This document shows positions 13,001 to 24,746 of a DNA stretch of 64,000 bases, piece after piece (the stretch's first letter is position 1; the number at the start of each line of letters is the position of its first letter). The notes below the pieces were generated by a model that saw only the letters and a list, made by a program, of their open reading frames with translations, searched no databases and was not told the origin of the DNA. The DNA comes from Neospora caninum Liverpool (taxonomy: Eukaryota > Apicomplexa > Conoidasida > Eucoccidiorida > Sarcocystidae): positions 5,113,748 through 5,177,747 of the forward strand of contig NC_018397.1 of the NCBI RefSeq assembly GCF_000208865.1, written 5' to 3'. The translations under genes were made by a program, and so were the position numbers.

Positions 13001-14976
13001 TTCCAAGTACGTCGACAACTTGGTCTTTCGGTGCTTGCATCCCTGGACACATCGGCGCGGATGGACGTCTCTGCATGCGTTCTGGCACCCCGCGCGTGTA
13101 TGCACGCTCACTGGGCAACACCTGAGCTTTCGTGTGATGTCTCGAAGAGCGAGAGACGGAACCCGTGCGTGGAATTGCCGATAGAGCCGTGCGCCTTGGC
13201 CAGTTGTCTCTGTGCTGCTCTAACCAATGACCCCGCCGTGTGGTTGTCTACACATCTCGCGACATCTCCAGCGTGTCTCTCTCTCTATACGCCTCTCCAG
13301 GGCACTCTCTCTATCGCCAGCTTGGGGGGTGTGTGTCTGTATATATATATGTATATATATATATATATATATGTATATTTATGTGCATCTTTAAGGGTAT
13401 GTATACAGTTGCATATCTATCCAGCGGCGCCTCTGTGTAGCACATCTATCGATACGTGTGTCTGTATTCAATACCTGCATTTTTCCGGGCGACCTCTCAA
13501 CACATCGTATGGCAAGTCTTTGGCGCCTCTCTGTTTTTCTTGGGGGGACGTCTGCGGATGGCGCCTCTGCGTCGTTGCATGTAAATCGCATGCAAATGGA
13601 TGCGTTTTTCCCTGGTGCGTACAGGTCTGGAGACCGAAATCGGCGCAAGACGCAAGTCAGCCAGATGAATTACTGGCCCAACGCTGGCCTTTTCCGGTAT
13701 CGCGGCAGTTTGCAGTCGATTTCAAACAACTACATCACTGTCACGGTGAGCTCTTCTTTCTTCCCAGGTTATCTCGAATCTTTCCCTTTCCTTCTCTCTG
13801 TGTGTTTCCTTTCCTTCGCCTTGCCTCTGTGAGATGTCATGTCCTTGCCAAATCGCATGCGCCTTTTAAGTAGACTTCCTAGCCTTCTCCACGCCCCAAC
13901 ACATGCTTTCCCCCCTTTCCTTCCTTGCATCTTTCGGTTTCGTTCTCTCGACCTTTCTTTCACCCGCGTTCCCTCCCTTCTCCCCTGTCCTCTCCGGTTC
14001 TGAAGGGTCTCTCTCAGTCCCCTGACGCCGCCCGTGCCTGCTTTGGGTAGTTCCTTTTTTTCCGGACAAAATCGGTTTTTCCAAGTCGATGCGCGTGCAT
14101 GCAATCTTTCTGCATGTTGTTTTTCTTCTCGCCCTTGTGACATCCCTTGGGTGTCCCTTCGCAGCTGCTGTACAGCCGCCCGAAAGAGTGGTATCGGCCG
14201 CCAGCCCATTTAGGGCTGTGCATCATGGCCCTCAAATCCGTCCTTCAATATCCTTTCTTCCGGTCAGTCTTCCCTTTCGACACTCCCCTACGCACCCTTC
14301 GTTTCCTGCTCCTTCGTCTTTTTTCCCTCCCTGTCTCTCTCTCTCTTTTTCTCTCTCTCTCTCTCTTTCTCTCCCCCTTTCCTTCTCTCTCTTTCTCTCT
14401 CTCTTTCTTTCTCTCTCTCTCCCTTTCTCTCTTTCTCGTTCTCTCTTTCTCGTTTTCTCTTTCTCGTTCTCTCTTTCTCATTTTCTCTTTCTCGTTCTCT
14501 CTATTTATAGGGCTAGAGGTGCCTAGATATGCATGCGTGCGCCCGCAGTTTCGAGCACCGATCTGCGTCCATGTCGAGAAGAACTCGGGCGCTTGGCCGT
14601 GTTCGCATCTACCTGTGTTTGGACTCTTACCAGAGTGTATGTATGGGGTGTCTTTTTATTTTCTGCAACTTTTCTTCAGAGGCATCGTGAAGAAGCTGAC
14701 GACGGATCCGCGGAAATTTCAGCAGGGAGAGCTCGTGGGGAACATCCGCTGCTTCATCCGGTCGGTTGGCATTCACGAGTACGAAGAAATCCCAAACAGA
14801 CCTGCGCAGCCCCTCGCGGGTGCAGCCCTCGTGACGCAGCTGAATCTCAGAGAACAGTTCCTCGTCGTACGGTGAGTTTCAACGCAACCCGCCAAAAGAA
14901 AGCCTCACGTCTACATGTGCCAATGTACATACTCTTCGCACATATACATACATACATACATACATACATACATACA

Positions 14977-15008
<32 letters not shown>

Positions 15009-15016
15009 CATACATA

Positions 15017-15048
<32 letters not shown>

Positions 15049-15080
15049 CATACATACATGCATACATGCATATACATATA

Positions 15081-15112
<32 letters not shown>

Positions 15113-15276
15113 CATACATACATACATACATATACATACATACATATACATACATACATATACATACATACATACATACATACATATACATATATACATA
15201 CATACATACATGCATACATACATGCATACATACATACATGCATACATACATATACATACATACATACATACATACA

Positions 15277-15307
<31 letters not shown>

Positions 15308-17625
15308 CTGCACATTTATATGCTCATATATATAGATAGGTAGATCGATAGATATAGCTAGATAGATGGAAACATCGACATCTAGACGCCTATGTAGCTG
15401 CTTGTTGTACAAGGTGCGCGCATGCAGCGGCGGAGTAGGGGATTCCCCCGTCGGAAAACCTCTGGAAAGACATTTCCTCCGCCAGTCACTGCGCCGCGGG
15501 GGGAACCTAGACATCGGGCGGAGTGGGGCTGTCGCCGAGGGTTTTGTCTCGAGTTGGGTTTTTTCAAAAAGTGTACCGTTTCTTTATATCCTTGGGAGCA
15601 GCTACGAAGGGGTTAACGTGTATGGAGGTTTAGGGGTGTGCAAGTTGCGTCAAGCCAAAAGCTTTTCAAACGAATTAAACCGAAAGTCGTCTTTTTTCGT
15701 GCGGCTCTTCAGCCTCTTCAAATGTGAGCATCTTCCAGCAGCGAATGCCGACTCTTACTCTTCAGACCCGATTGTCAAGGTAAAGGAAGGCGATACAAAA
15801 ACACCGAGAGAAACCGACGCATATATATATATATATGCATTCGCCGCGGCGGTTCCTCGCTTCTCAGAGACGCACCATGGTTTTCTTGTCGCCGAATCTT
15901 GTTTGGCTCTACAGAAGCACTGGCAACAGGGGGGACGTGCCTGGACTCAAGTGACACAGGCCTCAATCCAATCCAGCTTTCTCGCGGCATTCCTCAAAGG
16001 CTCGTGACCGAACCGGATTAGCCTCTGACCCCCTCACCTTTACCTCTATCTTTCTGTCTGTCTGCATATAAATATGTATATATATGTTCCTCTGTGTGGG
16101 ACTGTGTATCTGCATATATAAATGGTTGTTTTTATGTCCAGTATACATCCATTAGTGACTGTGTAGGTGCGTTGTGTTTAGATAAAGTGGGATGCGATGG
16201 TGAATACGAGCAACAAGCGCGAGAACACGCTCCGACCTGTGTACAACCAGAATTTTTATTTCCCTGTGCGGCTGTTGGATCCGCGTGAGAGGACCAATCC
16301 AACACTCAGACAGGTACGGTGACCAGAGCTGTGCTGAGGAGCAGTTCTCCATTCAGTCGCTTCCTGCCGGAGTGTGTTGGATGATCCTTTCTCCGTTTTG
16401 CGGCCTCTTGTCCTTCTCCCCGTGTCGCGATTCTGCCCGTTGTCATGAGCTATCTCTCGACTTCCTTTCCGTGGTCCCTGTACAGCCACAAGCGTACGCG
16501 TATACTTGCATATATGCAATTCCGTGCATATATGCAAGTCCCTTTGTGTGTATCTACGTGTGTGTGCTTGTATTTCTGCCGTAAGTGTGCAAATGCGCGT
16601 GTAGAGTCGTCCTGTTCCGCGTGCTTCGGTGTTTCTCGACAGACTGCGTTGCCTCTGGATTTGTACACGAAGGGGCCGATCTCGTTCGAGGTGTGGGATA
16701 ACGACGAGCTCACCTCAGACTTTCTGGGCGGTTCGGAGGTTCACCTCAACGCGATCTGGCGGGAGGGCCAGTGGGAAGAGAGATGTCTCGCCGAGGTAAG
16801 CCGCGACTCTGCAGCTTCTTCACCCGATATTCGTACACGTTCATGTGCGCTCATGCACACGTGAAGGGAACCTTTATCCATATGCCTACGTATATATACA
16901 CACATATGTGCATGTAGATGTATTTTTGTGTGCATGGCACTCGAGATAGAATCGCATATATGTGTAGAGGCACTGTCCATAGGCACCTGTCACAGAGACT
17001 GGAAGCTTGGAAGACAGTTTCGGTTGACTCTGGTGCTTCACCTGCCTGAACAAAACCTCTCTCTCGTCTTCTTCGCTGGACGATCTCCCCGCACAGGGAT
17101 GGCCCGTCCCTACTGACGTCTCCAGACCTTTCTGCCTCTTCAGTTTTTTCTGCTTTTTCCTCGCCCTCGAAAAGGACCGCTGCGGAGGGGCGCGTCCTCT
17201 CTCCACTCGTGACACCGGAGTCGTTGCCGCGGTCTCAATGTCTCTTCTCTACTGCCTCCTTTCTGCTCTCTCCTTTCTGCTCTCTCCTCGCTACCGTCTC
17301 CTCTCTACCGTCTCCTTTCTGCTCTCTCCTCTCTACCGTCTCCTCTCTACTGCCTCCTTTCTGCTCTCTCCTCGCAGGGTATGGGGCAAGAAGACGACAA
17401 GACACGCCTGCCAGATGGGCGGCCCGCCGAGTTCGCGACGAAGCGCCACGAGGATGAAGACGACGAAGAAGACGATGAAGACAGAGAAGAACCCCTCATA
17501 GATAGCAGCGCCCAGAGAGCGACTGTGCCCTACGAGTGGCCTTATCGAACTCTCGTCCTCAGAAAAATCCTCGGTGAGTGCATCTCGCGCGTCTCTGCTT
17601 GTCCCCCCCGCGTGGCTTCATGTAC

Positions 17626-17671
<46 letters not shown>

Positions 17672-17728
17672 ATGTACATAGATACGCGTATGTCTGCGTG
17701 TACGCTGTCTGTATTAACAGAGGCGTAC

Positions 17729-17763
<35 letters not shown>

Positions 17764-20700
17764 AGTATGTGCGTGCCGATGGGTAGGTTGGCAGTTGGGC
17801 ATCCGAAGGAGCGGCATGCAGTTGACAGGTTTTGCACGTCTGTTTCTCTGTAGGCTCCTGCATTTGTGGGGGACCGGGCGCCTGCATGAAAGAGTTTCTT
17901 GCTCGGTCACCGCCACGCGACGCTGAGCTCATTTGAGCGACGGGCTCTCCAGCGAGCTCTGAGAATTGCATGCGCCCTCGCCTCTGTTTCCGATCCTCAC
18001 GATGTTTCTCTCTCTATGCGCCCCAAAAGTGTAAAGCCCACCAACTCCCCGGTCTGTACGCCGTGGACGCACATCGCCTTTTGCATGCATGCGCAAACAC
18101 TCATATGTGCATGCACAGTTACATTTGGCTACACATTTCTGTACATTTCTATGTACATACATACTTTTAAATTGCATCTTTCTTTTGTATATATAGATGT
18201 ATATATATGTATATATGTGTATATATATGTATGTATATATATGTGTGTGTATATATATGTATATATGTATATATGTATATATGTATATATATATATGTGT
18301 GTATACATGTATATACACATATACATTTGCATATATATGGTTGTGTGTAAACGTGCGTGTGTGTGCGTGTGTGGTGTTTGTTGCCTGTTTTGTTGGGTGC
18401 TCGGTCTGTGGCGATCCTTTTTCGTTCAGTCGGGGCCGGAGTGCGTAGAGTGAGTTCGTTTTTCCTCTTTGTTCAACGGTGTCCTTTCGCGAGTTTCCAC
18501 GTGCGTTTGGCGCGTCGCACGTTCTTTTTCGCGCGGCGTTTTCTGGAGCCGCTCGCTGCCGAAAGTGTTGCCTGTCTCCTGCCCAGAACTGAAGGGGTCC
18601 GCGCTGCCGCCGTCGCTGCAGGGGAAGAGCACTTTGTGGTTTGAGATGTTTTTCATTCCTCCGATGCCGGACAACGTCGAGTTGCCGGATCCGCCGCAAG
18701 TCCAGAGCAGCAACGACATTTGGGCGCAAGTGACGAAGAAGTGGAACTCGGACTTTTCCAAGTACCAGAAAATGTACGCGGAGTGGTTTCCCGACGCACC
18801 CTCCGACCGCCGCTTTCTGTGCACCGCCGAGCACGTGCAGACCCGAGGCACCTTCCCGCTGCCCAGCTTTCTCGCGCCGATTGCAGTCCCGAGTCAGATT
18901 TCTCCGGAAGGCGAGCTCCTGCACTGGATCAGCAACATCACTTTCCTCTCGCCCCCCAGACAAATGCGCGACGGCCGCATCGCCGCCTGGCAGGTCCCCT
19001 CGACTATCCTCATCACGCGCAAAGGCGGAGTCAACGACCACGCAATTCTTCTGTGCAGCTGTCTCCTCGGCCTCGACTACGACGCCTACGTCTGTAAAGG
19101 TACCGGGAATGAGACACAGGAACCTCCGTGCCGAAACTCCGATGCATCTTCTCACACAGTCAACACACAGAAGATGCACGTCTCTACCCTAGACTTGCAA
19201 GCTGATTCTGCGATGTGCTTTTCACCCGTCGACGTGATACAGACAAATATATGCACATGTGTGTATATATATATATATACATATATGCATGTATACATAC
19301 AGATATATATATATATATATATATAGACAGTAAGAGGAGAGAGGCTTTAGTATGTATATGCGCAAGTATATGTGGCGATCGACGGGTATAGATCTGGTTG
19401 CAGGGTTCCCATGTTTCATCGCGCCTCGGTTACGTGTTTTTTTCGCTCTCAGGAACCACGAACGACGGACAGGACGAGCACGTCTGGGTCATGACCCGCC
19501 ACGCCGGAGGCTGGGTGATGATGTGGGAGGTTACCACGAAGAAAAGATACAATCTCCCCTTCAGGTATCCCCTAGCTGCAGAAAAAGACGTCGCGTTTGC
19601 GCCCCTCGCGCGGTGCTCTGCCCAGCTTCGAACCTTGGGGATGCGCTCCCGCGGATCAGTAGCTTTTCCATTTCCTGCTTATCTTCCATGCTTATCTTTT
19701 CTGCTTAGCTTCTCGGCTTATCTTCTCGCGTTTCTCTCGCTCGTCTGTAGTCCTGGCCGCTGTGGATGATCCGCATCCAATTCCTCCCGCGCGCGGTTCC
19801 CAGGCCGCCCTTCTCGACTGCGGCAGGCACACCTGTGTGCATGCGCGAAACGGCGGTGGGGATCTTTCTGCAGAAGAATGCTCGCATAGGTGAACACCTG
19901 TGTGAATATGTTCATACAGGGTATATATGCATGTGGAGGTTGTTTCGGTCAGATCGACGTCGTTGCATTCCCATCGTCTGTTTCGTTGTGTCGCCTTCCT
20001 GGTAATCGAAATGTCCAGATGGGGCTATCCACCTGGGGGACCTCCCAAGGGCTTCGCAGCCCTACTTGCGCAGCAGCAGAACGAGAACGCCGAGAAATAC
20101 TGGGAAGGCCTCTACTTGCAGGAGTGGTACCAGTGGTCCATGGTCAGTCTCTTCTCCCCATCTCTGCCTCCTCGTTCTTTTCCTCCTCGCTCTTTTTCTT
20201 CTCGCTCTTTTCCTCCTCTTTCTTTTCCTCCTCCCTCTTTTATTACCCTCTCTTATTCTCGATTTGTCCATGCTTTCTGCTCCCTTTACTGTCTTTTATC
20301 CGTCTCTTTTCTCCTGTCTTCGGCCTCATCCTCTTTCTCTTTTTCTCATCCGCTTTCTCTTGCTCATCCTCTTTCTCTTTTTCTCGCCGTCTTTCTCTCT
20401 TCTTCCCCTCTCTCTTCTCTCTCCGTGTAACCTCTGCCTCTCACGCTGTCTGGTTTTCCTTTCGTCTCGTTTTCACTCGATCTTTCTTCCGTCTGTTTGT
20501 GTGGGCCCCGCGCTCCACAGCAACAGGCGAAGCTTGCGCATGCAGAGGCGGTTGCGGTTGCCACCGCCGTCCCCGAGGTGGAGCTTTACGGAGACCAACT
20601 CGTGGCAGACGAACTCGTTGATCCGGAAGTGGTGCTCGAAGAAGAGTCTCAGAACATCGATCAGGAAGACCAGCGGATTACGGGAGCGGTGAAGCAGAAA

Positions 20701-23700
20701 GTCGACAAAGAACACATGATGAAAGTTCTGAGGTCGCAGATTGACCATCTCCCCATCACTCCTGTCAAGGTCGGCCAGCAAGGGCTCCAGGCCCCAGGAA
20801 CCTGCACGCAAACCGACTCAAAGTTCCCTTGCTGTCGCTTCTCACCCTTACACGGATACTGACCTAAATGTACCGTATATATCTCTATTCGCATATATAT
20901 ATATATATATATATTCAAGTATATAAATGTATTCGTCGCTCATGTGTTGTTGATGTGCGTCCTGTCAGTGTGTAGAGACTGAGCGCATGCGCGTGGCAGC
21001 GTGGTCTGTGCGTAGCTGTCGCCTGTCTGCGTTTCAGGAACCACTGACCGTGGGATGATGCTGCGCATTCTCTTCCTCTTGCTTCCGAGCGGGTGACACT
21101 GCAGGGGCAAACCGTGACAAACCGCGGTTTTATGCATATATATATATGTATATATATGCATATTTATATATACCACAGATACAGATCATCGGGACACACA
21201 CGCGTATATATATATATATATATATATATGATATAGTTATGTGTAAATATATGCAAAGCTGTGAAGGGTGTCCATCGGCGCCTTTGGTCTCTGTGGCTTT
21301 TTTGTTTGTGTTGGTAGGGGTTGACGGATCCTAACAAGACGCTCAGCTACCTTCCCTACACGTCTGTCGAAGTGGTGTTTAACAACTTCCAGTTGTGGGG
21401 AAATCTGCAAAACCATCACCCTGCGTGCATCACCTACGACATGGAAGACGAGTGGAAGTGGCGACCGCTGCTGATGGAGCCGGCGGACCCGATCGATTCC
21501 GATGTTCTCTTGGCGCCTCCCATTCGAGACAAAAAGTGGTAAAGCGCGCACGCCTCGCCGCGCGGCTCTGCTCTCCGCTGCCAGAGATCGCTCATCTCTC
21601 TTCTTTGTCGATGTCGGTTCACCTCTACAGCAGTAAACGTCTGGTCGGATATCCATATCTGCTTAGATATTTGTGTCTGTTTAGCGCTACATACTTTCAC
21701 CGAGGCAATTCATGCGAGAAAACATTGACCGCCGCGCAGAAGAGAGTCTGTGTTTCCGCATCTTTACAGCTGACGTGTGGAAAAAGCGAGAAGTTTCCGG
21801 ACGGAGCGCGCTAGGCAGGCAGAAAAGGAGTAGACCTTTGATGCGGGGCGACATAGATAAGGATAGATACACGTAGATCTGCGTGTACGTGAACCTAGGC
21901 ACTAGATTAATATACAAGTATGCCGATGCAGATAGAACGGGATGAACGTGAATCTAGATAATAGATAGATATATATACACTGGTATATATAGATACAGAG
22001 AGATCTAGATATTGATGTAGACTGATATACATAGATACAGAGAGATTTAGATATAGGTATAGACGGATATAGATTGATACACAGAGAATCAGATATAGAT
22101 ATAGACGGATATAAATAGATACAGAGAGATTTTGACGGATATAGATATTGATGGAGATAGATACAGAGAGATTTAGATGGATATAGACTCGTATAGGTAT
22201 CGATACATATAGAACTACTGAGCTGCATGTGTGTCTGTATCGTTTGTGGAGGTTTTTTCTCGGGTCTTTTTTTCGTGCGTCGCTATTTGTGCTCCAGTCA
22301 GCTGCTGGCAGAAGATTTGGCGAGCAGTGTGTTGGAGCACATTCGGCTTCACCGCATGAAAAAGGGCCTCGAAGTCTTCTTTGAGCATCGTGAGGAGCTT
22401 CTCTTTCGCTTGACGTTCTATTTGGATCTCCTCGAATACCGGTGAGAGCGACGAAGAGTCGGGGTTTCTCTCGCGTTCGCGCCTCTCTCTCCTGAGCCGT
22501 TCTCTCCGCATCTCGTCTCGGTTTCAGGCGAAACAAAGAGCCCTCAGAAGCGACGCAAGTGTAGCGGACTGCGTTTGAGCCAATGAAAAAAAATTGTCAA
22601 ACCTCTCGACTTGTGCGGACCCTCGGTGGATTTCCGGGGCTTCTTCCAAGCCTGCATGTGCACGCCTTTCTCTTTCCCTTATCTCTTTTCTCCCGCGAAA
22701 CATCGAGCCTTGTCGCTTTCCTCCGCTGATGTCCTTGCGGTGCCCGCGCTCCTTTCGCGACTTTCTGCCCTCCTCGGTCTGTTTTTCTGTATTCTTCCCG
22801 TCTTCTCTCTGCCTCTCCTTTTCTCTCTGTCTCCTTTTCTCTCTGTCTCCTTTCTCTCCGTCTCCTTTTCTCTTTTTCCTTTTTGTATCCTTCCCTGTTT
22901 CTCTCTTTGTCTCTTGTTCGGCGTAAGCACTCTCTGGCGCGCGTCGGGCTTCGCTGCTTCGCGCGTGCACAGCTCTGTCCCCGCGTCTCCTTTCTCGCAT
23001 GCGGCCTCGCGTTCGCAGGATGCATTTGGACGATCTCCACAAGCCGGATCCAGGCGCGAACCACATGGGGTGGAGTGGGTTTCCCGATGAGTGCGAAAAT
23101 GCGGAGGCGCTCCAAGACACAGACTGCCAGTTTTACCAGACGATCAGCCAGCAAACGACGCTCTCCTCGGAGGAGAAGACGATGCCCGAGACGCAGCAGG
23201 CAAGTCCGGCCCTCAACGCGGAAGGGCTGCCGCATGCACGGTGGACTGCTGAAGACACCTAAAAGTGTTGGATTTCAAAATCCTACCACATTGAGGTTGT
23301 TCCACGTCGGTCGCACCTAAGTCTTGCGCACAGACTAACATCAGGAAGGAGCCTTCCAAAGTGAATATCATGATATTCGTACAGCTTGTATACAAATGTT
23401 GGTTTTTCAAATATACGCTGGACACCACGCGATCTCTTTCGAACGGTTTCGCGGCGTGAGCCGCCGAACGCCTCGACATACCTAGCGCGCACGGCTGGAC
23501 TAGGTCTGTGCTCTGTCTCGGGCTCGGAAACGAACCGATAGTTGAACCCTGTATTCTTTCAGTTAATCTGTGTTATAGGTTCGATAGTCTGCACCAACCG
23601 ATCTACTCTCTGTCGGGGGTCAGGGGTGTCGAGCAGACGCCGTGCATGCGTCTCTCGACGTCTCGTGAAACAGTCATGTGGACGGATGCGCGGCTCTGTC

Positions 23701-24690
23701 GGGATCTGCAGCCGTGGGTCTCGCTGCCTCTACACGAGATCATTCATGGCAGCGCATGTCGATCCAGAGAGGCGGATGCATGTAGAGCATCAACTCCTCA
23801 CTCTAGCCGCCGCGCGGGATTCCTAAGTTTCGATAAACGCCCTTTGCCTAGGGCGGAGGGAAGTGTCGCGGGGATGGCCAGGAGAGAAATTGGACAAAAG
23901 AGACATATGGTCATCCCTATCTCACCTTCCAAGTCACAACCGGGGTGCTGTGAACAGGAACAAAGTTCAAAACCGGTGGGGTTCGCGGCCTGTCCAGAAG
24001 CTGCACTGGGGAACCTGCCTCTGGACGTGCTGCTTGCTTCTCGCATCTCTCCTCCCCTGTCTCTGCGTTTTCTGGCATGTATCTTTGCGCCGCGTCGGTC
24101 GTCTCTCGTCTTCTTCCCTCCGTCCGTTCTCTCTCGTTGCGTTGTTACCGCCATCGTCCGTCGTCCGTTCGACATGCATGTCGCGGCGCGTCACTCTCAA
24201 CCTCTTTTCCCCCCTATCTCTTTCCACGTCTCGCATTTCGCAAGTCTATCTCTCCTTCCGTCTCTCTGTTTTTATCTATCTCTGCGTTCGTCGCTCTGTG
24301 TCTACGTCGCGTTCCCTTTACCTTTCTCGTATCTCGTTCCTTTTTTTCTGCGCGCCTCTCCTGTCCAGGCTCTGCGCATGTACTCGGAGTACGGCGGAGA
24401 CGCGTACTGCATGTTTGCAGACGTTCCCCCCCCAGGCGGCTTCTTCGATCCCTTCGCCGCGAGCGACACGGGGCAGGGATTCCAGGAAGCGCAAGCTGCA
24501 AATGGATGGGAGATGCAGTTCGTGCCTCACAAGCGTCCACCGGCGCCAGAGTTGGCGATGAACCCTGTCGAAGGCTACGAGCAGCAGGTGCGAAAAACGG
24601 CTCAAAACGCACTGCATGCAAAGGGATACCCGACTTCCTCGTCCAAGTGTTTGTGGGCGCGCATCGGTCGATGCACAGACGCACACGCAG

Positions 24691-24746
<56 letters not shown>

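Noticed and set aside
14847..15514. Long frames on both strands reading Tyr-Ile-His or Met-Tyr-Val-Cys repeats
   Set aside because: Produced by the (CATA)n array, which lacks stops in several frames; it is intronic.
19222..19419. TA-rich runs considered as possible regulatory or origin elements
   Set aside because: They sit in introns and look like the ordinary microsatellites found throughout the window.
21990..22200. Regularly spaced repeat considered as a CRISPR-like array
   Set aside because: Units are imperfect, adjacent and without unique spacers, in a eukaryotic intron; it is a minisatellite.
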